A DNA stretch of 64,000 bases, taken from NCBI RefSeq assembly GCF_022921095.1, contig NZ_CP095053.1, forward strand, positions 3,142,501-3,206,500, in the 5' to 3' direction. Shown here piece after piece: positions 8,268 through 17,199 of the stretch (the first letter of the stretch is position 1; each line of letters starts with the position of its first letter). The stretch comes from Hymenobacter aerilatus (GTDB lineage Bacteria > Bacteroidota > Bacteroidia > Cytophagales > Hymenobacteraceae). Position numbers and translations under genes: made by a program. Under the pieces are notes generated by a model. That model was not told the origin of the DNA. It saw only the letters and a program-made list of their open reading frames with translations, and ran no database searches.

Positions 8268-9532
8268 TTACTTCATCGCCCGCAAATCAGCCAAGGCGGC
8301 TTTGGTTTTTTCGATCTTCTCCTTTTCGTCTTCGTCGGCGGGAGGTTGGGGCGGCGTGTTGGAGAAGAACGCCAGGATGCTTTGGCGCAACTCGGGCGTC
8401 ATGCCTTCAAACTTTTTATCGTGCAGCTTGCGGATCAGCTCGCCGTACGTTTCATCGGCCAGCGGGTACTCGCCCAACTTGGTGGCGTGGCCCGTATCGA
8501 AATCATAGTTGGGCAGGTCGGGAGTTTTGCTGACAGCCATGTTTTGCGTAGTAGCCAGCACCTTGCAGTAATCCTCCATCACCTCCTGAAAGCTCTCCTT
8601 GAAAAACTTCTGCGCCTCGGGGGTAGGCAGCTTGAAGGCAAAGGGCCGCAACGGACCAATTTTAGGCAGTATCTGCACTGCTTTCGACAGGATTTTGGCC
8701 CCGAAACCCGGCTTGTCGAAATCGGTGGTACCAAACTCGCGGCGGTATGCCCGCTGATTCACGTGGTACACATAGTCGCGGCGGCGGGCGCGCTTGTCCA
8801 GCTTCTTGATATTCTTACGCTCGGCATGCCAGGCCGCCCGTGAGGCCGTCGGAATCAGCTGCATCACCGAGAAGCGGTAAGCACTGATGCTCAGGTCTAC
8901 GTTGAACACGATCTGGCCCAACTCCAGGCCGTAGGTTTTCTGGAAAGCGCGCTCTAATAGGTCTTTATCTACCTGAAAGCCGATAAAGTCGTGGTATTTA
9001 TCGGAGCGGTAGCGGCCGGCGGCCAGCTGCACCACATCAAAGGCAAACTCCAGCTGCGTATGCTGAATGGGCGCCTGCTCGTAAGTGATGTAGTTGCCAA
9101 ACTTAGCTGCCAGATCGGGATATACAGAGGGCATGGCGCGGTTGGTGCCTTCAGAGTGCCCTTTGATGTCGGCCACGTAGTGGGCCAGCGCCCCCAGGGC
9201 AAAAGCGTATTCATCCCGGTCGTGCGCTTCGTTGAGCATATTCTGCACAAAGTCGCCGCTGCGGACGTAATGCGTCAGGTTGGTAAACAACTCGGAGCCG
9301 AACGGGTAGTAGCCCATGTCCTGAATAATAGATCCACCGTAAGCATAAGCCTTGGCCGATTTCCACTCCTCGGGGTAGCACCGGGGTAGCGCTTGGCCAG
9401 CAGCGGCACCAGGCAGCGCCGCCACGCCGAGTCGACGTTGGCCTGGTGCGTGAGCACCGAATACGCAGTAGCCGATGACGGCCACCATACGAGTAATAGC
9501 AGCAGGCTGCCCAGGAAAAGGGATTTTTGCAT
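8268..9532 (-). pseudogene. Zinc-dependent phospholipase C-like protein, frameshifted
   Basis: Two overlapping leftward frames make one protein. From ATG 9532 the first frame gives a signal peptide (MQKSLFLGSLLLLL..SATA) and then YSVLTHQANVDSAW and LLAKRYPGATP. The second frame continues with EEWKSAKAYAYGGSIIQDMGYYPFG, THYVRSGDFV and GALAHYVADIKGHSEGT, the His/Asp-rich pattern of the zinc-dependent phospholipase C fold. The switch lies at the G run 9372-9375 (CCCC on the coding strand); one more C there would restore a continuous frame of about 421 residues. It may be a true pseudogene, a phase-variable tract or a sequence error. In this family zinc is bound by His and Asp, and the enzyme would act outside the inner membrane; activity on phospholipids is inferred. 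Confidence 0.8.
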
Positions 9533-9719
9533 AGTAGCAGTTTCCCAAGAACCATGAGCCTTGGGACAGAGTGAACCTACGCAAAAGTTGCACTGAAGTT
9601 GGACTGCCGCCAGCTTTCATAGTGCAGCTAGATGACCGACAACCAGCTCAGTTACGCCCTTCGGCATTGCGTGCCAGTGCATAATCCGGATAACCGCCTC
9701 ACAAACGGGCTTTCTGCCG

Positions 9720-9727
9720 TACCTTTG
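9720..9727 (+). promoter_or_regulatory. Candidate Bacteroidetes -7 box for the His-rich gene
   Basis: TACCTTTG fits the TAnnTTTG consensus exactly and ends five bases before the ATG at 9733, so transcription would begin almost at the start codon. I see no TTG at the expected -33 position, so the call is tentative. Confidence 0.4.
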
Positions 9728-9732
9728 CCCGC

Positions 9733-10140
9733 ATGAAATCCGTGCTGGCTTTCTTCCTGGCGTTGCTGATGCTACTGGGCAGCCTGATTCCGCAGAACGA
9801 TTTGTCGGAACTGACCAAGCTGCCCGAGCTGCTGGACCACTACCAGTACCACCACACCGTGGCGGGTGGCAGCTTGTCGCTCAGCGAGTTTCTGGTGCTG
9901 CACTATAGCCCCAACACGACGCACTACCTGCACGCGCACTCGGCCCAGCACAACATAGAGCACCAGAAGCTGCCCCTACACAGCCACCACGACTGCGTGA
10001 TGGCCGCCTACGTGCTGCCTACCCGGCCCATAGTTGTACCCCTACGCGTGCACTGGCCCACACCTGCGCTGCGCGCCTCAGAAGGGCCGATGTACGCGTT
10101 CAGTTTCAGCCGGGCGCTGTTGCAACCACCGCGGGCCTAA
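9733..10140 (+). CDS. Small secreted His-rich protein of the metal-efflux locus
   Basis: This 135-residue protein begins with a hydrophobic signal or anchor segment (MKSVLAFFLALLMLLGSLIP) and contains 13 histidines, most of them clustered between residues 36 and 86 (for example THYLHAHSAQHNIEHQ and LHSHHD), plus one Cys at 88. I do not recognise a named family. Its place 280 bases upstream of the CzcA-TolC fusion, together with its His content, suggests a periplasmic protein that binds or senses a divalent metal; that is inference. Similar small proteins beside CzcA genes are common in Bacteroidetes. Confidence 0.7.
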   Translation: MKSVLAFFLALLMLLGSLIPQNDLSELTKLPELLDHYQYHHTVAGGSLSLSEFLVLHYSPNTTHYLHAHSAQHNIEHQKLPLHSHHDCVMAAYVLPTRPIVVPLRVHWPTPALRASEGPMYAFSFSRALLQPPRA

Positions 10141-10420
10141 ATCAGGTAGGCCGCCCGCAGGAATACGCTGCATATAGCCAAGCAAATCCGGACTCGTTTG
10201 CACGTACCACTGGCTGATACGTTGTGTATGAGCCGCTTGCCCCTACCCTGCCAGCAGGTGGCTGCACGCTGACCCTACCCCAGCCGGCTGCTGTAGCCGG
10301 CCCGCTTCCTCCCTATTTCCTTAAAGCTAACCTGGCTACCCGTGGCCGCGCCTGCCTATGCGGTGGGCCCGCTGGGGCGAGGCCTGTTTTTCGGCGAAGC
10401 GCAGCTTTGCCCACCTGCTC

Positions 10421-13400
10421 ATGCTCTCTCGAATTATTGCTCTGAGTATCCGCAACAAGCTACTTGTGTCCCTGATGCTCCTCGCCCTGGTGGCATGGGG
10501 TGGCTATGCGGCCACTACCCTACCACTGGACGCCATCCCCGACGTCACCAACAACCAGGTACAGGTCATCACCCAGTCGCCGGCGCTGGCGGCGCAGGAG
10601 GTGGAGCAGCTGCTCACCATTCCCTTAGAATTGCAGCTGCGCACCATTCCCAACGTGCGCGAAATCCGCTCTATCTCGCGCTTTGGATTATCGGTTATTA
10701 CGGTGGTGTTTGAGGAAGACGTGGATACCTACCTCACCCGCCAATTGGTAGCCGAGAAGCTCACCACTGCTCAGGCCGACCTAGGCGCGGGACTGGGCAC
10801 GCCTACTATGGCGCCCATCACTACCGGCCTGGGCGAGATTTTCCAGTATTCCCTGCAAGTCGACCCCAAGTACAAAGACCAGTACTCCCTCTCAGCCCTG
10901 CGCGACATGCAGGACTGGATTGTGAAGCGCCAGCTTGCCGGCGTGCCGGGCGTGGTGGATGTGAGCAGCTTTGGTGGCTACGTGCGCCAATACGAGGTGA
11001 GCGTAAACCCCGAGCGACTGGCCTCGGCCGGCGTGAGCCTGCCCGAACTGATGCAGGCTCTGCAAACCGGCAACGGCAACACCGGCGGCAGCTACCTGGA
11101 GCGCGGGCCCAACGCCTACTTCATCCGGGGCGAGGGTAGAGTAGAATCTCTGGACGACATCCGGCAGATTGTAGTGAAGCAGGTAGGGAGCGTGCCGCTG
11201 CTGGTGGGCGACGTAACGACCGTGCAGTTTGGCCATGCCGTGCGCTACGGCGCCATGACGCGCAACGGCCAGGGCGAGGCCGTGGGCGGTATTGTGCTGA
11301 TGCTGAAGGGCGCCAGCTCCGAGGCCACCATTAAAAGTGTGAAGGAGCGGGTGGCACAGATTGAGAAATCCCTACCCCCTGGTGTGCGCGTGCTCCCCTT
11401 CCTCGACCGTACCAAGCTCATCGACAAGGCCATTCACACGGTCAGCAAAAACCTGCTAGAGGGCGGCGTCATCGTCATCATTGTGCTGCTGGTACTGCTG
11501 GGCAACCTGCGCGCCGGGCTGGTGGTGGCAGCCATGATTCCGCTGTGCATGCTGTTTGCGCTGGCCATGATGAAAGTCTTCGGGGTGTCGGCCAACCTGA
11601 TGAGCCTGGGCGCGCTGGACTTCGGGCTGATTGTGGACGGGGCTGTGATTATCGTAGAGGCTATGATTTTCCACCTGGTGCACGAGCGCCAGCGGGCCGA
11701 AAACGAAACGATGGACCAGGTGGCACAATCGGCGGCCACGCGCCTTATGCGCTCGGCCTTGTTCGGTCAACTCATCATCCTGATTGTGTATTTTCCCATC
11801 CTGTCGCTGACTGGGGTAGAGGGCAAGATGTTCCGCCCCATGGCTCTCACGGTGAGCTTCGCCATCATCGGGGCCATGATTCTGTGTCTCACCTACGTGC
11901 CAGCCGTGGCGGCCTGGGCTTTGCGCAAGGATATCAAGGAGGAAGGCACCCTGGCCGACCGCATCATGCGGACCCTGCACCGTGGCTACGACCCCATCAT
12001 TCGGGGGGCACTGCGTATCCGGCCCATTGTGGTAGGGGCAGCAGTGGCGTTGCTGGTAGGGGCGGTGTTCATCTTCTTGCGTATGGGCGGCGAATTCATT
12101 CCGCAGCTCGACGAGGGAGATTTTGCTGTGAACGTGACGCTGGCGCCCGGCTCGTCGCTGGACCAGAGCATCAAGACCACCACCAAAGTACAGAAAACCC
12201 TGCTGCGCGAGTTTCCGGAAATCCAGCAGATTGTGGGCAAAATCGGTACCTCCGAAATTCCGACCGACCCTATGTCACTGGAAGACTCCGACCAGATAGT
12301 GATTCTAAAAGCGCAGGATGAATGGACCTCGGCTCACTCACGCGAGGAGCTGGCCGGTAAGATGCAAGAGGCACTGGCCGGCATTCCGGGTATCAACCTG
12401 GAGTTTCAGCAGCCCATTCAGATGCGCTTCAACGAGCTGATTTCGGGCGTGAAGTCGGATATCAGCATCAAGATTTACGGCGACGATCTGGAAGTGCTCT
12501 ATGAAAAGGCCAACCAGGCTGCTGCCCTCATCCGGCCACTGGCAGGGGTAGGCGACCTGAAGGTAGAGCAGATTGTGGGCCTGCCGCAGATGCGCGTGAC
12601 CTACGACCGCGCCAAGCTGGCCCGCTACGGCCTGCGCGTGGAAGACCTGAACACACTGCTGCGCGCCTCCTTCGCGGGCGACGTGGCCGGTCAGGTCTAC
12701 GAAAGGGAGCGCCGCTACGACCTAGTGGTGCGCCTCGACTCGGCCCGCCGCACCAGCCTCGCCGATTTGCGCCGCCTCTACGTGGATTTGCCCAACGGCC
12801 AGAAGATTCCGCTGGAAGAGGTAGCCCAGGTGCAGTACCGCAACGCCCCTACCCAAATCTCCCGCGACGATGCCCGGCGTCGCATCAACATCGGCGTGAA
12901 CGTGCGCAACCGCGACATTCAGAGCCTGGTAGAGGAAATCCAGCAAAAACTAACGCAGGGCGTGAAGCTGCCCACCGGCTACTCGGTGGTGTACGGGGGC
13001 GAGTTTGAGAATTTGCAGCGCGCCAAGGCCCGCCTCGCCATTGCAGTGCCCGTGTCGCTGCTCCTGATTTTTACGCTGCTCTACCTCTCGTTTCACTCCG
13101 CAAAGCAGGCGGCCCTCATTTTCACGGGCATTCCGCTGGCAGCCATTGGCGGTGTGCTGGCGCTGTGGCTCCGCGACATGCCATTCAGTATTTCGGCGGG
13201 GGTAGGATTTATTGCCTTGTTTGGAGTAGCTGTTTTGAACGGCATTGTGTTGGTAGCTAGCCTCAACGAGTTGGCCGCTGAGGGCGTGCGCGACGTGCGC
13301 GAACGGGCCTTGCGTGCTACCGCCGAGCGTTTCCGGCCGGTGCTGCTTACGGCGGCGGTAGCCTCATTGGGCTTCCTACCCATGGCCCTGTCTACCTCGG

Positions 13401-14893
13401 CAGGCGCGGAGGTACAAAAGCCCTTGGCCACGGTGGTAATTGGCGGTTTGATTTCGGCGACGCTGCTCACGCTGGTAGTGCTGCCCGTGCTTTACACCTA
13501 TTTCACCAAGGATGGTGAGCCTAGCCCTACAGCCGAGGCCGAAGCGGCGGCTGATCGTCAAGAGGAGGAGGCACGACGGGCCGAAGAAGAGTTGAAACAC
13601 CATAAACCGGTTCCAGAAACGCCACGCACCGGACCAGCCACCACCTTACTGGTGATGCTGGCCGCACTATCAGGCTTGCTCCTGCCCCGTGCGGCCACAG
13701 CCCAGAATACGCTGGGCAGCACGGCCGGACAAGCCACTGTGGCGCCACCCACTGGGCCGTTGTCGGTGGGGCAGGCGTTGCAGGCGGGGTTGGGTCAGAG
13801 CTTGTTGGTGCAATCGGCAGCGCTGGATGTGCGCCGGCAGCAGGCCCTGAACCGCTCGGGCTACGACGTGCCGCGCACGGTGCTGGACTACCAGCGCGGG
13901 CAGATTTCGGATGCCGCCACCGACCAGAGCTTCAATATCATTCAGCAAACGGCCTTCCCTACCCTCTACGCAGCCCAAAAGCGCCTGCTAGAAAACCAGA
14001 CGGGGGCCGCCGAGCAGCGCGCCCGCACCCAACTCCGCGAGCTAACCCGCGTGATTCGCACCGACTACTACGACCTGCTGATTGCCTACCGCCGCGTGCA
14101 GTTGCTTCGTCGCCAAGACAGCCTCTACCGCCGCGCCGCTCATGCCGCCCGCATCCGCTACCAAGTGGGTGAAACCAACCGCCTGGAACAGGTAGCCGCC
14201 GAGACCCGCATGCTGGAACTGCAAAACCAGCTCCTCACCCTGCTCACCGATGTACAGGTGCAGCGCCAGCAACTGGGTGTACTCCTGGGCTACCCTACCC
14301 CCATAGATATTGACACCGCCGCCAGCGTGGTCGCCATCCTCAACCCCGCCGATACAACGGCTCTTTCGCCCGAGGCCAACCCTACCCTGGGACTGCTGCG
14401 GCAGGAGGTAACGATCAGCGCACAGCAAACCAAGGTGGAGAAACTGCGCCGCCTGCCTGATTTGCGCGTGGGCTACTTCAACCAAAGTATCAGTCGGGTA
14501 GGCGGCTACCAGGTGGCGCAGGCGGGTGTGGCGGTGCCCTTTTTGGGTGGCGTGCAAAAAGCGCGTATTGCCGCCGCCCGCCTGGGCGAGCAGTACGCCA
14601 CCAACCAGCTCAACTACTACACCATGCAGCTCAACAGCCAGCTGCGCACGCTACGGCAACAACTGGCCCGCGCCCGCGCCTCCTTGCGCTACTACGAAAC
14701 CGTGGCCCTACCCCAAGCCCGCCTGGTATTGAGCACGGCCGAAAAAAGCTTCCGCGCCGGCGACGTGGAGTACGTGACCTACGTGGTGAATACCGAGCCT
14801 GCCTGGCAGATTCAGCAAGCTTACCTCGACCAAGTGGGCCGCTACAACCAACTGCTGTTCCAGCTCCAGGCTCTCACGGGCACGGAGGAATAA
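10421..14893 (+). CDS. CzcA/CusA-family heavy-metal RND pump fused to a TolC-like domain
   Basis: At 1490 residues this is a pump plus outer-membrane protein in one chain. Residues 1 to about 1040 form an HME-RND permease: MLSRIIALSIRNKLLV leads into TM1, and DFGLIVDGAVIIVEA carries D400, D406 and E413, with the same spacing as the essential acidic residues of CzcA. After the last TM there is a charged linker (EAAADRQEEEARRAEEELKHH), a signal-peptide-like hydrophobic stretch with an ATA-QN cleavage-like end at A1094/Q1095, and a TolC/OEP domain of about 395 residues. Such fusions occur in Bacteroidetes. ATG 10421 was chosen because the pump homology begins there. The likely substrates are Co/Zn/Cd, Cu or Ag ions; which one cannot be told. 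Confidence 0.92.
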   Translation: MLSRIIALSIRNKLLVSLMLLALVAWGGYAATTLPLDAIPDVTNNQVQVITQSPALAAQEVEQLLTIPLELQLRTIPNVREIRSISRFGLSVITVVFEEDVDTYLTRQLVAEKLTTAQADLGAGLGTPTMAPITTGLGEIFQYSLQVDPKYKDQYSLSALRDMQDWIVKRQLAGVPGVVDVSSFGGYVRQYEVSVNPERLASAGVSLPELMQALQTGNGNTGGSYLERGPNAYFIRGEGRVESLDDIRQIVVKQVGSVPLLVGDVTTVQFGHAVRYGAMTRNGQGEAVGGIVLMLKGASSEATIKSVKERVAQIEKSLPPGVRVLPFLDRTKLIDKAIHTVSKNLLEGGVIVIIVLLVLLGNLRAGLVVAAMIPLCMLFALAMMKVFGVSANLMSLGALDFGLIVDGAVIIVEAMIFHLVHERQRAENETMDQVAQSAATRLMRSALFGQLIILIVYFPILSLTGVEGKMFRPMALTVSFAIIGAMILCLTYVPAVAAWALRKDIKEEGTLADRIMRTLHRGYDPIIRGALRIRPIVVGAAVALLVGAVFIFLRMGGEFIPQLDEGDFAVNVTLAPGSSLDQSIKTTTKVQKTLLREFPEIQQIVGKIGTSEIPTDPMSLEDSDQIVILKAQDEWTSAHSREELAGKMQEALAGIPGINLEFQQPIQMRFNELISGVKSDISIKIYGDDLEVLYEKANQAAALIRPLAGVGDLKVEQIVGLPQMRVTYDRAKLARYGLRVEDLNTLLRASFAGDVAGQVYERERRYDLVVRLDSARRTSLADLRRLYVDLPNGQKIPLEEVAQVQYRNAPTQISRDDARRRINIGVNVRNRDIQSLVEEIQQKLTQGVKLPTGYSVVYGGEFENLQRAKARLAIAVPVSLLLIFTLLYLSFHSAKQAALIFTGIPLAAIGGVLALWLRDMPFSISAGVGFIALFGVAVLNGIVLVASLNELAAEGVRDVRERALRATAERFRPVLLTAAVASLGFLPMALSTSAGAEVQKPLATVVIGGLISATLLTLVVLPVLYTYFTKDGEPSPTAEAEAAADRQEEEARRAEEELKHHKPVPETPRTGPATTLLVMLAALSGLLLPRAATAQNTLGSTAGQATVAPPTGPLSVGQALQAGLGQSLLVQSAALDVRRQQALNRSGYDVPRTVLDYQRGQISDAATDQSFNIIQQTAFPTLYAAQKRLLENQTGAAEQRARTQLRELTRVIRTDYYDLLIAYRRVQLLRRQDSLYRRAAHAARIRYQVGETNRLEQVAAETRMLELQNQLLTLLTDVQVQRQQLGVLLGYPTPIDIDTAASVVAILNPADTTALSPEANPTLGLLRQEVTISAQQTKVEKLRRLPDLRVGYFNQSISRVGGYQVAQAGVAVPFLGGVQKARIAAARLGEQYATNQLNYYTMQLNSQLRTLRQQLARARASLRYYETVALPQARLVLSTAEKSFRAGDVEYVTYVVNTEPAWQIQQAYLDQVGRYNQLLFQLQALTGTEE

Positions 14894-14956
14894 GTTTTCT
14901 TTTTGATTTCTACGTTTTCTACATATGCTTTTCTCGCTGTTTTCTGCAACACCTGT

Positions 14957-15010
14957 GACCTCACCTACCGGCCCCCTCTCCCCAAGAACAGGGAGCTGGG
15001 GGGTGAGGTC
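14957..15010. repeat. Imperfect inverted repeat at the 5' end of the czcB-like gene
   Basis: Arms of about 24 bases, with GACCTCACC at 14957-14965 and GGTGAGGTC at 15002-15010 as perfect outer stems, enclose a C-rich/G-rich core with several mismatches. The element overlaps the first codons of the longest possible reading of the next gene, which argues that this part is untranslated intergenic repeat. Confidence 0.6.
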
Positions 15011-16187
15011 CGCCTACCCGCTCCTCCTGCTATGTGCCTGGCTCATCACGGCCTGCAATTCTACCCCCACAGATTCTGAAACCAAGGAAACCCCCGCCGC
15101 GGCTGGCGTAGAAAAGCCTACCTCTCCCGATCAGCTGACCCTTACCCCTACCCAAACGCAGGCCGCAGGCATTGAAATCGGGGCGTTTGACCACCAGGAA
15201 ATGACCACCGACGTGCCCGCCAATGGCCTTATCGACGTGCCACCTCAGAATATGGCGTCTATTTCGGCGGTGATGGGCGGCTACGTGCAAAAGGTGAATG
15301 TGCTGCCGGGCCAGTTCATCAAGCGCGGCGGCACCGTGGCCGTGCTACGCCACCCCGACTACCTCCAGTTGCAACAGAACTACCTGCAAAGCCGCGCCCG
15401 CCTGCGTTTCCTGCAACAGGAGCTAGACCGCCAGCAGGTGCTCGACGCCGAGGACGTAGGCGCCAAGCGCAAGCTCCAGCAGGCCCAAGCCGACTACCAG
15501 ACCGAGCAGGCTGCCCTGCGCGCCCTGGCTGCCCAGGTGCGAATGTTGGGCCTATCAGTAGCCCGGCTGGACGGCGGCTACATTGCGCCTACCGTACCGC
15601 TCACGGCCCCAGTGGGTGGGTTTGTGCGCGCCGTCAATATCAATCCTGGCCAGTACGTGGGGCCGCAAGATGTGCTAGTAGAAGTGGTAGACCGCTCCGA
15701 TTTGCACCTGGAGCTGAAGGTGTTTGAGAAGGACATTGCCCGCGTGAAGGTAGGCCAGCGCATCCTGTTCAGCATTCCCAACAGCAGTTCGCCCGACAAC
15801 ATGGCGGCCCGTATCTTTTTGGTAGGCAAGGCCTTCGACGACAACGACCGCACCGTGAGCGTGCATGCCCACCTGGAGCCCGAGCGCGACGACCTGCTGC
15901 CCGGCCAGTACGTGTCGGCGCGCATCCAGACGGGCGGGCGCCGCCAACGCACCCTCCCCGAAGACGCCATTATTCAGGACGGCGAAATGAGCTACGCCTT
16001 TGTGCGCACCGCCACCGACAGCGCGGGTAGCTCCTTCCGGCGGGTACGGGTGCGCACGGGCCAGCCCCAGCACGGCGCGGTGGCCGTCACGCTGCTAGAC
16101 CCTGTGCGCGACACCACCCAGCTTGTGCGAAGTGGCGCCTACTTCCTGCAAGCCGAGCTAACCAAAGGCCAGGGCGGCGACGAGTAA
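15003..16187 (+). CDS. CzcB-like membrane fusion lipoprotein (heavy-metal RND adaptor)
   Basis: Periplasmic adaptor partner of the pump directly upstream. I prefer the GTG at 15003 (394 residues) to the ATG at 14925 (420 residues), because it gives a compact lipoprotein signal (VRSAYPLLLLCAWLITAC) with the lipobox Cys at residue 18, while the extra 26 residues of the longer form are translated from an inverted repeat. The mature part shows a lipoyl-like half (ISAVMGGYVQKVNVLPGQFI), an alpha-hairpin of Gln-rich helices (LQQNYLQSRARLRFLQQELDR region), the second lipoyl half (VPLTAPVGGFVRAVNINPGQYV) and a beta-barrel. It should link the metal pump to its outer-membrane channel. Confidence 0.9.
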   Translation: MRSAYPLLLLCAWLITACNSTPTDSETKETPAAAGVEKPTSPDQLTLTPTQTQAAGIEIGAFDHQEMTTDVPANGLIDVPPQNMASISAVMGGYVQKVNVLPGQFIKRGGTVAVLRHPDYLQLQQNYLQSRARLRFLQQELDRQQVLDAEDVGAKRKLQQAQADYQTEQAALRALAAQVRMLGLSVARLDGGYIAPTVPLTAPVGGFVRAVNINPGQYVGPQDVLVEVVDRSDLHLELKVFEKDIARVKVGQRILFSIPNSSSPDNMAARIFLVGKAFDDNDRTVSVHAHLEPERDDLLPGQYVSARIQTGGRRQRTLPEDAIIQDGEMSYAFVRTATDSAGSSFRRVRVRTGQPQHGAVAVTLLDPVRDTTQLVRSGAYFLQAELTKGQGGDE

Positions 16188-16256
16188 CAGCCAGCTGTGG
16201 CGCCGGACCGACGAATGCAGGTCGCCAGATGGACTTCAGCCTACCCCCGTAGTTCT

Positions 16257-16994
16257 TCACCACGGGCACGTTGCGGGGGCGGAAAAGTATTCTTCACTGA
16301 AATAGCGGCCGGTGGGTCCATCTGGACCCAGCAACGCATACTTCACAATACGATGCCCCGCTTCTGCAACCGTGCTGGTGCCCTGGTGGCCTGTGAAGTC
16401 AGTTTGGGTGTAGCCCGGGCATACTGCATTGACTTTGAAAGGCGTGTCGCGCAGTTCGTAGGCTAGGTTTAGGGTGTACATATTCAGGGCCGTTTTTGAA
16501 GCCTGGTACACCGGAAACCGGTAGGCAAAATTCTCGTTGTCGAAGTCAGCATACAGCGTCAGCGATGCCATGGCAGTGCTTACGTTGACAATGCGCGGCT
16601 CCGGCGAGGCCGACAGCAGATCGAGGAATGCCTGCGTGACCCCAGCCACGCCGAACACGTTGGTTTCAAATACGTCCCGAAACTGCGTCAGCGTGGCATG
16701 CCGGGCCGACTGCGACATGCCACCAGAAATACCTGCGTTGTTGACTAATACATCTAGAACGGACGTTTTTTCGCCAATTGCGGCCCGGACCGCCTGGATG
16801 GAATCGGGATTGGTGACATCTAGCTGCACAGCTGCGAGGTTTGTGAGACCTAGCGCGTTGAGCTGCTGCACGGCCGCTGTCCCGTTGGCGGCATCGCGGC
16901 TACCGAGATACACAAAAAATCCGTGTTGGGCGAGCAGCTTGGCTACTTCCAGGCCAATGCCTTTATTGGCGCCTGTTACTAAGGCTGATTTCAT
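16257..16994 (-). CDS. Short-chain dehydrogenase/reductase (SDR)
   Basis: A classical SDR of 245 residues. The Rossmann nucleotide motif TGANKGIG lies at residues 7-14, NNAG follows in the middle, and the catalytic Tyr-Lys pair is in YQASK. The ATG at 16994 sets the glycine motif at the normal distance from the N terminus; an upstream in-frame stretch has no SDR features. SDRs of this carbonyl-reductase-like type use NAD(P)H to reduce carbonyls; the substrate is unknown. An AraC regulator lies 205 bases upstream on the same strand and may control it. Convergent with the czc genes. Confidence 0.88.
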   Translation of the reverse strand: MKSALVTGANKGIGLEVAKLLAQHGFFVYLGSRDAANGTAAVQQLNALGLTNLAAVQLDVTNPDSIQAVRAAIGEKTSVLDVLVNNAGISGGMSQSARHATLTQFRDVFETNVFGVAGVTQAFLDLLSASPEPRIVNVSTAMASLTLYADFDNENFAYRFPVYQASKTALNMYTLNLAYELRDTPFKVNAVCPGYTQTDFTGHQGTSTVAEAGHRIVKYALLGPDGPTGRYFSEEYFSAPATCPW

Positions 16995-17199
16995 GGGGTG
17001 AAACAGGTGAGGGTGAATAAGAAAAAATGAACAGACGGAATCCTTCCGTCCGGATACTTTAGGCAAGGGCATAGCCTTGCTTGTCAGGACGTTTACAAGA
17101 CCTGCTACCGTGTTTGGAATGAATAAAGCGAGACCACACAGCCTGTCTCTTGCAGTGCCATGTTAGTAGTTGCCTCAACCAACTACCAGCTGTTGGCCG

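Noticed and set aside
9533-9620. Extra N-terminal extension of the second frame of the phospholipase-like gene
   Set aside because: Its translation (for example TSVQLLRRFTLSQGSWFLG) has no signal peptide and no similarity to the family, while the other frame gives both.
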